DNA of 64,000 nt from positions 16,977,318 to 17,041,317 of the forward strand of contig OX465583.1 in the NCBI GenBank assembly GCA_950022655.1, given 5' to 3'. A program made the position numbers and the translations under genes. Below the pieces are notes generated by a model. The model saw only the letters and a list, made by a program, of their open reading frames with translations, had not been told where the DNA came from and ran no database searches. The first letter of the stretch is position 1. Each line of letters opens with the position of its first letter. Source of the stretch: Alentia gelatinosa. Taxonomy: Eukaryota; Annelida; Polychaeta; Phyllodocida; Polynoidae. Shown in pieces: positions 45,978-60,000 of this stretch.

Positions 45978-48330
45978 TTTTTCAGGTTGTCCTCTATCTG
46001 TTGCCAGTATTGGGTTTTTGTGGCTATACACTTGATAGATGGGATGTCATCTGAAGACTTGGTTGATGTGGATCTTTGATTTTTGTTGGGTGTATTACAT
46101 TGCATTGGTTGAGTATATGATGGGTTGTCGAGCGATTGGTACATGGATTTATAGTTCTCCTTGATTTGGTACATCCTATTGCAGAGTTTGAATATTTGGC
46201 TCACCTGCCGTTTGGTTAGTTTGTTAAGGTAGTTTGGTCTTTGGGTTTTTCCCAGTCAGTTCTATTCATAAGTTATATGTTTTTTGTGGGGGGTCTCTTC
46301 GTTTGTCTTTATGTTTTTTATCCATTGTTGGTGTATTGCCTGTTTTGTTAGCTTTGCCCATTGGATTTTGGTAGTTCTGGTTGCTATTTCAGAGTTGATC
46401 TCAAAGTTTTTGAGGAGTGCTCCTGTTTTTATTTTCCAGTTGCTGTTTTCTGTTAGTTTGGTTATTATTTTCTTGTTCTGAGTTTTCCAGTAGTGGAGTA
46501 GGCATTTTGTTTTTATGAGTTTCTGGGTCCTGTAGTTTTGTTTCCATGTAGAGATTTTGTCTTGGGGTGGATGGTGGGGCGTTTAGAGTTCTTATAATGC
46601 CATCTAATATCTTGTTGATTTGGTTTTTTTGCTGTTTGTTGGGTTCCCATGTCTCTGCCCCATATGCTATTATTGGGTGATGCATGTTTCTATCAGTTTC
46701 CATATTGTTTCCATTTCAATTCCTTTGAACTCCTGCTCTTTTTCTATGTATATTATAGTTTGGTAGGCTGCTTGAGTTTTTTTCTTTATTTCGGTTATGT
46801 GGTCATCAGGGGTTCCTTTCTTACTTATTATTTCGCTTAAGTACCTATATTGGGTCGTGTATTCTATATTTGTGTCTCCTATTTTTGTTTGGTTCTTGGG
46901 TCCCTTACCTATCTGGATAGGCTGATTTTTCTTCTCTGAATTTTATATGTTACCTACTTGTTATTTTGTTTGTGGTATTTAGCATTTGTTGGTGTTGTTG
47001 TAGATTATTGGTTATTATCACAACATCGTCGACTCATAATAGGCATCTGGGTTGGGATCAATTGAGCTTGTATTCTGGGTTTGGTTTTTCTATTGTTAGG
47101 TTTATTTCATCCATTAATGTGGAGTATTGTGTGACTGCCAGGACTCCTCCGTGTCTTATGCTGTCTTTAATTTCTATATTCCTGATTGGTTTGCGCTTTG
47201 TGTTGGTTGTGGCAGAAAGTCTTTGGTTGAGTTTGTCTATTATGTTCCATGTGCTTTCTCTGATTCCTCTCTTATTCAGTGTGTACATTATTGCATCGTT
47301 CCATGCTTTGTCATAGGCTTTTGTAACATCGAGGAATGTTATGTATGTTGGGTTCTTTTGGGTTTTGTTTGCATGTATAATGTTTTTGATTGTTATGATG
47401 TGGTCAATGGTTGCTGCTCCTTTTCTTCCCCCTAGTTAGGCTTGGGCGATTATCATGTTATCTTTTATTCTGTTATTCATTAGTCTCTTGTAGAGTTTGC
47501 CTATGTTGCTTGATACTGTTATGCCTCTTTCATTTTTGCATTGTCCCTTGGTCCCTTTGCCTTTGTATATTCTGGTAATTATTCCATTTTGTCCTTGGTT
47601 TGGGATTTCTTGTTTTTTGTTGATTTAGTTTAGCTGGTTGAGTAGGGCAGTTCTGTTTCTGTGGTTTAGTTCTTTTATGAGTTCATTTGGGATTTTGTCG
47701 GGTCCACTCGATTTATCGTTTCTTAGTGTTTTTATGGTTTTGGTCAGTTCGTCATGTGTGAACATTTCTGTGTTTTTTGTTAGTTGTTCCTGGATCTGTG
47801 AGTTTGTTTGGGTTATGAGTTTGGTCCATGATTTATAGTGGGGGTTCCTTCTCTTGCTCTGTACAAGGTTTCAAAATAGGTGGCTGTATGTTCCTTGGCA
47901 TTGTTTGGGTCTGTGATGGTGTTGTTGTTCTCGTCCACAGTGTCATAGTTATTCTGTTTATGTCCTATTAATTTCTTCAAGGTTTTCCAGAAAAGATTTG
48001 AGTTAGTTCTTCCTTGGTTGATGAGAGTTCTTAGTTTCTATTTTTGCAAAGGCCTTGCCTAATTTTTCGTATTGTTTTCTTATGTTGTTATCTTAGTTCT
48101 TTGAGTCTTTCTTTGGTTTTATTTATAGTTTCTGGCTCTTTTTCTCTGCATGCCTTTTCATATTCCTTTTTGGTTGTTCTTTTTTCCCTCCTTGTCTTCT
48201 TTATCCTTCGTGGGTCTGGGGGTTTCCCTGCTTTCTAATGGCGATGGTCCCTAAGTGTTCTCGCATTGCTTCTTAGATGGTGTTTTGGTATTGGGTGCAT
48301 GTCATTTGTGGGTTTGTTAGTGTTTTTAGT
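45950..48330 (-). mobile_element. Decayed 2.3-kb LINE, minus strand
   Basis: Running from high to low coordinates, the minus strand encodes YDTVDENNNTITDPNNAKEH with YFETLYRAREG, then LRNDKSSGPDKIPNELIKEL, the motif A segment DVTKAYDKAWNDAI, RGIRESTWNIIDKLNQRL, DSIRHGGVLAVTQYSTLMDE (motif B), VDDVVIITNN (motif C with Ala to Val and a nearby stop), YGAETW, and a C-terminal LNKLTKRQVSQIFKLCNRMY. The whole stretch is strongly T+G-rich on the plus strand, so the sense strand is A+C-rich. Stops and shifts make it inactive. Confidence 0.8.
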
Positions 48331-48339
48331 TAGAAGATG

Positions 48340-49129
48340 AGGTTTTGCCCTATCGGGGTATCCCATAATTCAGTCTGTTTACAGGATCCGCTAGAGCCAC
48401 CTATGGGAAATTCATCGCTGCTATTACAGGCCTCTGGGTAGGTACTACTTTTTGTTGGACACCTAGGTTGTTGTTGTCGCACATGTAAACACTCTTGGAA
48501 GTGCTTGAAGAGATCTCATATAATATGTGTGTTGTATGCACATCTATGGTTCCCATGTCATGTCTATAGCAAGCAAACATAGTAATGTCTTTCATAAACG
48601 TGTCTGAGCGACCAGAATGCCTCTCTTGATACAACCCCTGGTAATGACAGCCAGAATGACAGGACCTAGAGTGATGGAGATCTAGGTCAACCATGGTCAT
48701 GGTGGAAACCCAACTGTCAATTCAAACTCGTACTAATCTGACACATCTAAAAGTGTGACAACACTAGAACTATCAAGCATAAGCAAGATAACATTATATT
48801 TCATCTTTCTGAGTGGCATGCATTATTTTCATATTCAGTAGAAACAAGAAGAGAGAGATGATATGACTCAGGCATCAATGACTTCAGAAGATGACAGTTG
48901 CATGTTTACTTCAAAACTTAAAACTCTTAAACTAATCATATCAGTTCCAAAGTGATCAAGAGGTTGCACTAGAATACTTTAAAAGAATTATCAATACCAT
49001 TTATAAATCTCATGGTGGAAACTTCTAGATATACTAGATATGCTAGGAACTATATTCCATCTTGGGCAGTACTACATCGCGGTAGTCCCGAAAAAAAAGG
49101 TGCAGACATGTAATCTTAATTGTTTGTTT
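48340..49129. other. No gene seen
   Basis: Sequence between the LINE and the satellite copy. A 99-residue minus-strand frame at 48401-48700 has no recognisable domain. Confidence 0.4.
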
Positions 49130-49400
49130 GTGTAGTTTTAGTAGCCAAAATCACACAAAATCTGCAAATTCTCTAGAACCCCCTAGCACACTTACAGCCA
49201 TAATCTTTACTGTTCCATTTAGGTGCATATTTGAAATCGTCAGTGAAATAGTTTATTAAGGCCTTTTGAGTTGGAAATAATCATAGATTCTTCATTTCCT
49301 ATGTCAACACCCTGAAAATGAGTGAATTCTGGCTCCCGACCACACCCACAGTAACCCAAAATCTGCCAATTGTTTTTTTTTTATACCAATCAGTTTGCGT
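49130..49400. repeat. Dispersed copy of the 200-bp satellite, inverted
   Basis: The reverse complement of this stretch carries the same ordered blocks as 9640-10180 (AATTGGCAGATTTT, TGTTGACATAGGAAAT, AATAAACTATTTCACTGACG). About 1.3 units. Confidence 0.7.
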
Positions 49401-50983
49401 AGAATTTTAGCACCAGAGTGTGCTATACACATTCATAAGATCTTTATTTACCTTCATTATTCCTTTATCTGCAGTATTCAGCAGAAAAATTAAGAGCTCT
49501 CATAGATACATACAAATCCCAACATGACGGGTATGGCCTAGTTCTGCAGACCCGCTTTTGATGTACTCCCTATCGAATGAACGGGAAACTCGCTTAGCAT
49601 GTTTGTGGCCAACGTCAACTAGACAACACAGCGGTAGTATCACTTCCGCCGGTGCTGATCGACCGCCCGGCTTGGTGGAAGTGCTCGCTGGGTGCCAGCC
49701 AGGTGACGTGAGGCCCATGTATGGTCGTCTGCCGGCTAGAATAAGTTGGTTGGTGGAACAGCTCTGAGGATTTGCACATTTCCAGCTGGTCGGTCGCCAG
49801 AAACCACCAGCGGGAGGCCTACTTACACGCCTGCAGAACACTAAGCTGGTTGAACAGCCCCTTTAATTTCAAGATTTAAGAAATGATGAACCACCGGTAT
49901 ACATGGTAATTTCCTTTTTCTTCATTATCCAAATTGATTTATTTATGTCCACGAAGCAGAAAACTAATTCTAAAAGAATTTTGCATATTTACCAAAATAT
50001 AATATCGATAACAAAAAAGGGGCAGCACTTCGCCCCTGAATATATAAACTTCTTAATTGACTAGTATTTAGTGGTGAAAAATTCATACTAAGTTGTCTTA
50101 ACGATAACTCTAAGATTCATAACAAATAGATTGAAACATACTTATATATGTGATTACAAACCATGCAGCTAAAAGGAAGTTTTAAAAAAAGAAATTCGTA
50201 GCTGGTTATCATTCTTTTTTATTAATGTCCATGGTAAATAAAAAATGTTATATCTGCAAATAAATAATAAACAACCGTTCCAAGCTCGAGTTTCCCTAAC
50301 ACAGGTTAAAATCTCAAAGAAGGAACTGTTTCAAGCAAGAGTGAAAAAAGATTGTCCCTTGAAGGGCATGTTGCAATTGGCCTACTGGACGACAAAAAAA
50401 GATTGTCACACGGCGGCTATTTATCACGTGGTTATAGATACACCTGCAGTGGATGAGGTAACATCGGTGGCGGCGAAATTGAGGTGTCATGGGCGACGGC
50501 CCATAAAACCTAATAAATTAGGTATTGTGGGATGCCTACAAACGTTGAAGTCCCCTGTGGGTTTGTACACGATAAGTATGTTTGGCAGATGCCCAATGGC
50601 ATATAATTCGAAGACAGCCCAATGATATACGGTTCTACTAATAGGATATATTGATACACAGGATATGTAAATACAATTCTTACAGTTCATCTAATGTCTT
50701 CTTTCACAAAATAAATATGGCACTGAAGATATAAAGATAACACTAAATGAATATACCACTAGTGCCACTTCTCTCCCCTATGATACAATAAACAAAAAAT
50801 ATGTTTCATTATTCTTTGATAAAGCACCGTCAATACATATACATGTCTATGTGAAGCGCAGAATAATAGGATATAAAATAATTTCTTATAAATATCATAT
50901 TTAGATTTCAGACATGGAAATAGCAAAAGATCTGGAAAAATTGCCATGGAGTTTGGATTCCAATCAGGATGTCAATCGTAAAA
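49401..50983. other. No gene recognised
   Basis: Holds a GC-richer island (49560-49830) with open frames on both strands, and a 126-residue plus-strand frame at 50245-50625. None resembles a known family. Confidence 0.35.
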
Positions 50984-51399
50984 CCTATAAGACATCGACC
51001 CGACCGCTGTGCCCGATTCTACCTTTGCCTGTCTGATCCGTCAGGTCTGTGACAATCTGAGTCAATCGGGTAAATCTCCGCACTTCACCGACCCAATTTT
51101 ATTACCTTTCCCGACGGGCTGGGCATTACTACCATGTCAGATACGACAGATTCTCACCGACCTTAGGATTTCTAGGTATGCACATTACAGACTGTTCCCG
51201 ATTCTGTGTAGACAGGTCTGTGAAGTGGGTACAGCGACACGATTCTGAGCGACCCGACGGATCCGTCGGGCTAAGGTGTGATCAGGAACAATCGGTGTGT
51301 CACTGTCTTATAGGCATAAGACATCCGACATTTTATTCCCGACTCTCACTGAGCCAATGGTCGGAATGAATCGGGAATATATTCTCGATGTCTTATGGG
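50984..51399. mobile_element. MITE with CCTATAAGACATCGA ends
   Basis: The left end 50984-50998 and the right end 51385-51399 are inverted with one mismatch. The interior is rich in CCGAC and GTCGG words with many short inversions, such as GACGGATCCGTC. Confidence 0.65.
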
Positions 51400-52433
51400 C
51401 TGAAGGCCTCTCGACGGCAGAATCGGCGGTGGAGGGTGCAAGGCCTTATAGCTCCAGTTCCACTGGAGAGACGGAATCGTCGCACATATTTTTATGAGCC
51501 AATAAACACCAGTCGACCCTGTTTTATCACACCATCTGTGATAGAATCGTTGCACTCAATCTCAAATGAAGCAAAGGGTAAGCCACACTGGTGCGCAATT
51601 ACATTGCAGAAAAATCTCGGAAAATCACATGCATGATTTCAAGTTAGTCTCAGATACTGTAGGCACATTCTGTGCGATATACTCCTTTTTTCACCTTGCC
51701 CGGTTACCAAGACTCTAATGGGTCTGTTGCATTTGTTTTGGATGCAGTTCAATAGATTATGAAACTACGTTACTGTCACACTGATAGTAACGTACTCGAA
51801 ACCTCGGTTATATAAGTCGACACCGTAAACTGAGTATTCGTGACTTAGCCTCTTGCCTGATTATGCTACGAAAAACCACTTTGTCTTCATAAGTTGAAGA
51901 TGATAAGGCTCTGCCGTTTTGGTAGTATCTGGCTCAGCTACTTGAACAAAGCTCAGTTATGTTTCTGCTGCAAAATACATTGTTTTCGTCTCAAGTAGGC
52001 TTCTCTGGTCTTGCTTAATAGAAATATCAGCTGCTTCATCTTTCCCAGTTTGAAATACTCTACTCTTCCAATTCAGCTGTGAAAATTGAGGTTCAGTTCC
52101 AATGATGTTAATTTCCTGTTGCTGCGCTGTTTTTTTCTTTTCTGGAGATATACACGGGCCATCAAGTCTTACTGATCTGTGTTTGTATTTGTATCTCGGC
52201 TCGCATCTGAGGGTGTACATGTACTACCCTTCCGAGACGTTTTGTCAGACTTTACTAATTCAAGGAATCTGGAAGAGAAAGAACAATGTTTGTATATTGT
52301 ATATCATCGGGGAATTCAGGGGCAAGGATTCTAAGCAAAGAAGCATTGCATGTACGGTATATAACAAAGTTTATAAAGCCCATGACAATGATCATCCAGA
52401 TAAATTGAAGCCACAACCATAGCTTTTTGTTAT

Positions 52434-52565
52434 CTTTATTATACAACACCGACGGCCATGTGGGCCTCGAGGATGTAACTATAACCATTGTGGACTTTAT
52501 CCACATGGCACCAGAATCCAGAGGGGCGAAGCTGCTCAGGAATAAAATAGAGAAAACTGGATATT
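52434..52565 (+). mobile_element. Penelope-like endonuclease C-terminal fragment
   Basis: The frame encodes LEDVTITIVDFIHMAPESRG and AKLLRNKIEKTG, which matches the C-terminal segment of the 40745-41369 remnant (LDDVTIHIVDF and AKYLRDLLE). Only this short piece is recognisable. Confidence 0.6.
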
Positions 52566-54079
52566 CAGGTTAAGAACCCAGATTCCAGATGGTCTCAACT
52601 TGATAGTTGCTCCAATCTATCAATAGGACATGAGCCCTACGTGGGTGTCCCTTTTTGCCTCGTCTAAACAATTTTCCCATTACCAGCACACTCACCAACA
52701 GATCTGATGTTCATCTACAAACAGAATTTTCTGAGGTAGAACCCATGGTGTGCCATAACTCCGTGAACCACACGGGGACCTTGATAAAGCCTCCCACGGA
52801 ATATCCATTCAATGGGTTTAGATGCATTTTTTTTTATGATGCCCGATGAGCTGCTTTGAGGGGAAACCTTGTACACACCCCCATAACAAGAATCTACCTG
52901 TAAATCTAATGGCCAGTTGTGGCCATTCTCTGCGAACATCAATTTGTTGACGGTTGCTGCCTTATCCTAGTATCTGGGATACAGGGGTTGTTGTAGTTAT
53001 AGCTGTTGCCATACTTTCAGTGAAGTCACAGTTATGAGCGCGCCATGGTTACAGCGATGGTTGAGAATGTTTTGCGCTCTCACTTCAAGGTACCTAGCAT
53101 CTTGCTGGAAACATGAATTAAGTTGATACCCATTATGATCCCATTCCGTTTCAACTCAAAGAGAAGAAATTCCAGTTTATTTCCTGTCAGACCTACTTGA
53201 CAGTACGACCTCTATCAGCAGACTGGAATGGTACAACAGTCCCTGTCAATCCTGTGCGGCCTGTGGATCCATATGGATAAACCTGCTCGTTGACATACCC
53301 ACACCATGGCAACATCTTGATAACCAATATTTTGACCGAACAATCCGTTTGTTGTTGGTGACACCAGGTGTATCACCATGATTACGCCTGTGTTACTATG
53401 GTCGTCAATTAACGAACGGTTCTATGACGTAAGCCAAGTAAGACATCGAGCTACCCTGGTACAAGTTTAGCCATAGGAATAACAGTAGAAAAAAATACTC
53501 AACGATCACCCCCGTAAAGTGACGATACTACGCCACGGCCGTGGAGTAGTGAATTTGAAATGACGTCATATGGATTTGCTAAGTTTATTCTAACTATTGT
53601 GAATTTTGATGATATTTAATCTCATAAAAAGGTGTAAGATAAATCCAGAACCGCACTCGAATCGTAAAATAGACAAAAGTCCACTCGTTTGAATGGCCCG
53701 TAATCGTCACTCGGCATCGCCTCGATGACGATTGCGGCCCATGCAGTTCTATATAAGTATAGCAAACCATGAATGGCCAATAGATAGCCATTATATCATT
53801 GAATTCGTCTAACCCTATCAGTCCGAGTCATGCCTGCGGACACCCTGACGGAGGGGACAAAAGATGCCTCCAGGCATTCTCAAGAACAATTGCCAATTTA
53901 GGAAAAGTTGGGTATGAACAAATAGAACTTTCTAATTTCTTTAGGAACAATAGTTCTATGAAAATATAGATTTAAGTTAACATATCTCCTGATGAAAATT
54001 TGCAAACATATTTCTATAAAGAATATTTCCTCTACATCTGCTATATACATGTATGTGTAACGACTGAAAGACATTAACT
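52566..54079. other. No gene seen; 3' flank of the hydrolase gene
   Basis: Possible 3' UTR of the hydrolase gene. The first AATAAA on the minus strand is at about 53583-53588. An inverted stretch near 53500-53740 (GACGATACTACGCC and ATCGTCACTCGGCA words) may be an old MITE. Confidence 0.4.
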
Positions 54080-57000
54080 TTACCTATTGAATTTCTCTTT
54101 AGCCCAGTCCTTGTGCTTAAGGCTTGACACCCAGGACTCGGGTAGGTTTTTAAATCCAAGCTTACAGCCTAGGAGAGCTCCTGCCACGGCACCGTTAGTA
54201 TCTGCGTCTCCAGCCTGCGAGAAAATCATTTACTGCTCAGTACAAACATATAGTAGTATCATGACAACAAGAGCTAAGAGTGCATTTTGGAATAGAAATA
54301 TTGGCCCTTAAAGGCCAAATTAGCAGGTGGACGCATTCAAAACTCAATACAAGGTCCACCAATAATTAATTACTATGAGATCAAGGAAGCCCCCCAGGAG
54401 TTGGCAGGAATTGGAGGTATATGGGAGGGGGAAAGGGAGGTTGGGTTACAATAGGAGAAACTTACATGAGTTTCGTGCATATCTTACAAGTCTTTGATTA
54501 CTGGGCCTGTCAGGTGTGGGGAAGTTCATAAAGCAGTTTGTCCTTTTTTAAATCCATGTCAAAATACTAAATAATAAAACTATAGGATATTGCATTGCCA
54601 TAAAACTTGTCCAGAAAAAAGAAATCATATACCTATCTGTATTTAGTTATAGCTCCATCTAGTGTTAGTTTGACATACTACAGGCTCCATGTTCAAAGTG
54701 AGGCTGAGCTTCAACCAGATACTTAGTGTTCTTATATGGATATAATTATAGGGCATGTGCCAATATGCTTGGAGAGTCATAGGAACCACAGTCCTCTGGG
54801 GGAACATGACTGAACTACTATTCGAAGATGGCTGATACCCCCCCCCCCTCCCACCATTCTATGAAATTAGGCAAAAATACATGAATATCATGCCAAATAC
54901 AAGTTCAACCTAAATAATGACACTTCCTAGAGGACAAGCAACTGTCAGTGCCACTTATGGAGATGGTAAATGTTACACCAATGCTCCCTGTTAATCAATA
55001 TTGAGTAAACTTCTGTTTCAGTATGCCAATTCCAACCAAACCCCCCCCCCCCCACTTTCAATAAATATTTGAATATCTCAGTAAATATAGAATCTACCTA
55101 GAAAAGTCCACTTCCCAGCACCTACTGTTTTTTATTATCTTTCAAATGAGGCATATTATATTATGATTCAAACAGTTTAAGGGGTAGAAATATGTGCATA
55201 AAGGAGTTCTTAAAAATGGAACTATGACTACAATAGTCCCCCCCCCCCCCAAAAAAAAAAAAAACTGAATTCACTATCTTTTAAAAATCGATATCAATAT
55301 ACTAAACATCAAAACTATAGGGCATTGTACCACCATAAAACCTTCTGTCTAAAACAAATTATATTCCTATCTGTACTTAGTTAGCTATAAAAGGCAAAAA
55401 TGTGGTCAGATAAACCATGGGATGACGAAAGTTGAGAAGACAAAATTTACAGGAACCGTCACATCCAGGAGTAAACCACATACCATGTACAGTAAATAGC
55501 ACACTTCATTGAAAAGAAAGTGGTTAAAGTTTTTTCAGTAACACTTATTATTTTAGAATTGCTTCGTAAGAAATTCTTTTATTAAAACTTACAAATCTAA
55601 GGGCATGTATACAGGATTTCAAAGAAAAAATGTAAAAACAATGCAACTCAAAGATAAAATTCGAATTTAGATTATCAAAATATAGATCTCATTTCAGAAT
55701 CATACAACAATAAAAATCACGATTATCGTCGCATGGAAGTTATTGTTTACCTCAAAGACGATAGCCGTGAGTGCCTTGCGGAAGTCCGTCTGTTGTAGCG
55801 CCCAGAATCCGGCGCCCAAACACTTGTAGGTGTAGCCTATCTTCCCCAATTCACACAATTCGAGGTGGCCAAGAGATGGGGCAAACATATGGTATCTCAA
55901 CAACGCTATCTGTGAACATAAGATTCAATACAATGTAATTAAAACCTGTATACAAACAGTTGGTGTTGCTTATAATAATTGTTTTTCTTGACCTCTGGTA
56001 ACACATAGTTCCTAGAATCAATATTTGAATTAATTTCGGTAATTTTGTTCTTGATGTTCATTTCCTACCACTGCCTCCAATGCTTTATTAGAGAAACACA
56101 AGATCGCATAATGAAGTCAGAATTTTCAATCTTTAAGTTACCGATCTAATTCGTTATTCATCTAATTACAATAACAAGATTCTCATATTACCCCCTCTAA
56201 TACAGAGCTTGATCTCGGGAGTAGAGCTGTAATTTAGTTGGCGAAACGGACTTTGTTTACAAGCTAAGTATTAGTCTGAATCATTGTCATATTTATTGAC
56301 TCAGTCTGTCACATACAACTTGGAGTATTGTAATGACGAAGAATTCAAAAGAATTCAAAAGAAAACTATAATGCAATACAGATACCGTACATGAGAATAC
56401 AGTACCGCGCGGTACATACATAAGCAGATGTTCGCTAGTTTTCCTCATTATAACTTACGACTCGGATCGTAAATGAGATATCTGAATTAGAATAGGGATA
56501 GTATCCTCCTGAGGAACTAGCTTACACTATATAATAATTTGCAATGCTGTGATTTAAGTCATGTTATTAGTTTTTACATACTCAGGTGATTGATACAATC
56601 TTTTAGTAATTATTTGCGGTAGTGTATTAGGTGGTATACATTGCCAACGACATGAAGTTCACATATACCGTATGCCATACTGGTAGCTTCTTTTCAACAG
56701 GTTTCCCCTTTTTGGTATATCTAGCCCTTATTTTAGGTAATCTGTTGTTATTAGTACGTAACCTAGTTGTTAAACTATCCTGTTCGCTTCTGGTACCTCA
56801 ATTAAACATTGTTTAAGTTCAAAATCACATTTGAATTCATTATACGAAATGCAAGATCTGTGTACTGCAACGTCACTGCACCGTCTTTGTTTGAACTAGT
56901 TCTAATGATTGTTTCATCCATTCAATTCTGCTCTTTGTGTTTTCTGCAAATATCTGTTGCTCTCCAAATCATACGTGGGCCATGCTTTACCTATATAAGA

Positions 57001-60000
57001 GATCATGGACAATATACACTGTCCATGGGTAGATGGATGCAAATGACAATAATGTAACACTGTTGATGAATACAATTATAATCCGAAGTACAAGTACATA
57101 TGACTAGTAAGAGGACTTCATTCGTTTGACGGAAAGAGAGTTGTTGTCTTCTACAGGCCAACAAGGACTCATTCAGAATAGAGTTTAATCACACACTCCC
57201 CCCTGTTATGTCAAGATTCGTCCACACTACAGTTTGATAATAAACTCACAGCTTCGTTGTCTGGCAAACCGTCTTTGTCAGGCAGACATCGTACAGCCAG
57301 CTCGAAGCTATCTTTCATGATGGCCTTAATGTCGTACTCCCCGTTCTTTTTCTGATGTACCGGACGTCTCTGTAGCATCATGGATATGGCCGATGTCACT
57401 GCAACGCACGATGCCTGGCATCTGCAAAATATCATTTTGATATTACTTAACAGTGAAATATTTCTCCGCATTAAAGTGAGACAGTAACAACACTATTTGA
57501 ATATGTACAATGATGAGTGAAAATTCAGTTTCGGGACAATGTTGCCCTCTATATTATGATATTTTATTATTTCAACTTAAAAAAACTAAATGTATATAAT
57601 CCTTTATTACCCACCTGATACGAAGTCTCCATACTAAGCCTATGGAGATTACAGATCGCTACTGAGGAGGATACGGAGCTCCGTACCCTCCTAGGAGGAT
57701 ACGGATTTTTGAGATGAAAGTAGTCCCAAACATAACTTCTTAATTACGTTGAAAAGTTTTCTAACGATCATATTTATTGCTTAAATCTAAAAATAAGTGA
57801 GTAATGAATACATTACCATAATTTCGATCTGTGTGGCCGTATTCTCTACTACGCGGAGAATACGGCCACTCAGATCGAAATCATGGTAATATTGTGTATA
57901 TATTTCTCATTCATTCTCTGATACTCTCTTCAAGATATTGCAGAATCAATTATGTCAAAGGTTAGAATCAACCTTTTAATGTCATGGGAAGGCCATGAAG
58001 GACAGGATCAAATTTCAATTGTCGGGGTAAGCCTTCACATGTGTAAGATATTGTTTAGAGGACAAGAGCGCGGTCAGGTTGAACCTTTAAAGGAATATCA
58101 TACAATCCCCGGCGGCGCCATCTGGTGTTTTTTAGATATTGTCTATTTCCAGTCAAAACTGGTTCCTTGGAATTCATGCTAATGCCAATTGAGTAAATCT
58201 AATGTTTTAGAATTTATGTATCCTATCATAACATCATCATAATAATTGGTCTCTAAATCAAAATCTAGCATGGTGATTCCAGATTTTAATGTTAGCTTTG
58301 TGTTCGACAACACTCTGAGCTCATGATATTCCACCTTCAGGAAAATGACACGAGTTTTAATTGTCAAGGCAAATAATCCGATGTGATCTTAAAGCTAAGT
58401 GTCAACTTTTAGAGATCGTGAACTTACCGATGGTCGTGGTGGGTGGTTCTGCAGAAGTCACGGGCGTTCTGTCCGACCTTTGCAAGGTCGTCGTACTGGT
58501 AGACGCCTGCTACGGACGTCCTCATCACTGCCCCATTAGGCGCGATCCGCCGCTGGTTCGCTTCCCACACGTCCTCGGAGGCCTACAAACAATGGACTTT
58601 CATAACACTTTCTTGATTGGTTGGAAAATTCATTAGTACATGAATAAACAACAGACTAATTCTGGTTATTTTGTAATATCACGATAAGCATATTAGATAA
58701 CATTACTATTTATCATTGACTGATAATAGAAAACCGATTAAAGATTAAGGGTCATCTACGATATTTATGCCCCTCTTCAAACTCTGTTAATTGCCATATG
58801 CTGCGATGATTTAAAATGCCAAGTGTGTTTTAATTCCCATTTTAAATCCCAAGTTCATGTATGATAGAAAAGTAAAATTTGGGCATAAAGTTTGTAATCA
58901 TTCTAGTAAAACGGGCGCCTGGTACGTTGATCTTTTTTGAATTTGTTGGGGGAGAGTGGTGGTGGGGCGGGGGGGGGGGGGATGCGGTGCCATACTGCCT
59001 AGAGCACAAAAAATTCCTGGACTCCAAAAAAGCGACTCATTCACATGCCTTGTGTTAGCCAAAATATCAAAGCCTGAGGAATCCGACCCGATGAAACCGT
59101 GAACCCCACCCCTGTAATTTTATATCAAGATACGCCATAGAAAATGTTTGGTGAGCAAATTCTCCAAACCATACTGTGTATGAAGAGTGGGAACTGGTTC
59201 TAGGGTCCCTTTCTATGGTTGGGATGCCTATGTTGTTACACGGATAAAGGGCTGATTCCACCAACACGATGGATTTGCCATGTAATGTCTTGATATGTCT
59301 TGTTGTGTCTTGCAATGTAGTGATATGTCATACCCCCGTTGTTGCAAAACGTAGCCGTGCGGTGTCGGGTGTATATTTTGGTGCTCCACCACAAGACACA
59401 TCGCGACATATAGGCACGCGATTATTCAAACCTAGCCCGACTTAGCAAGACACTGAAATTGTGGCTAATCTTGTTAGATCTTGTGTGTTAGTGGAATCAG
59501 CCCTTAACAAGGCTGCAGACTCAGTAGCAACCACCGATTATAATCAGTGAGAGCCCGGACCTATACACTCATCCAAGTCCGTGGTGGGAGTCACGTACTG
59601 GTACCCATGTTTCCGATTATCATCGATGAATGCATCGGTTGTATATGTCGATATCTTATAGACTTTAGAGACATATGGTGAAAATTTGTTAAAAGATTTT
59701 CTTGTATCAAATTTTCTTAACAGGAGAATTACGATTGATAAATTCTAGAAAACACCAAACTAGCAATCAGCTGGTGGGTAGATTGCGTATGCTGATAACA
59801 TTAAGCCGTACTTGTAATAAAATACTTTCATATAACGTTTTTATGTATAACTTTTGAAGCTGTATTAACTAACAGAATGTATCTGACTTATTATTATATA
59901 CCTGTGGTAGTATATCCTACACATATGGCCCGCTCCTACCCATGTCGTATGTATATCCGTACGACACCTAGGTGACGTACGGGGTATGTATGTGGCGTAT

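Larger units (their letters stand above)
54080..58582 (-). other. ADP-ribosylglycohydrolase exons 5-8: C-terminal half
   Basis: Exon 5 begins ASEDVWEANQRRIAPNGAVM and ends in THHDHR, split by a phase-2 intron. Exon 6 carries CQASCVAVTSAISMM and an FELAVRCLPD helix. Exon 7 carries IALLRYHMFAPSLGHLELCE and GAGFWALQQTDFRKAL. Exon 8 carries the GDADTNGAVAGALLGCKLG signature. Intron 7 holds a large inverted-repeat transposon relative (54265-55410). Confidence 0.88.

Noticed and set aside
46284..48238. Many plus-strand hydrophobic Phe/Ser/Val-rich frames
   Set aside because: They are antisense to the decayed minus-strand LINE; its A+C-rich sense strand gives T+G-rich hydrophobic shadows.
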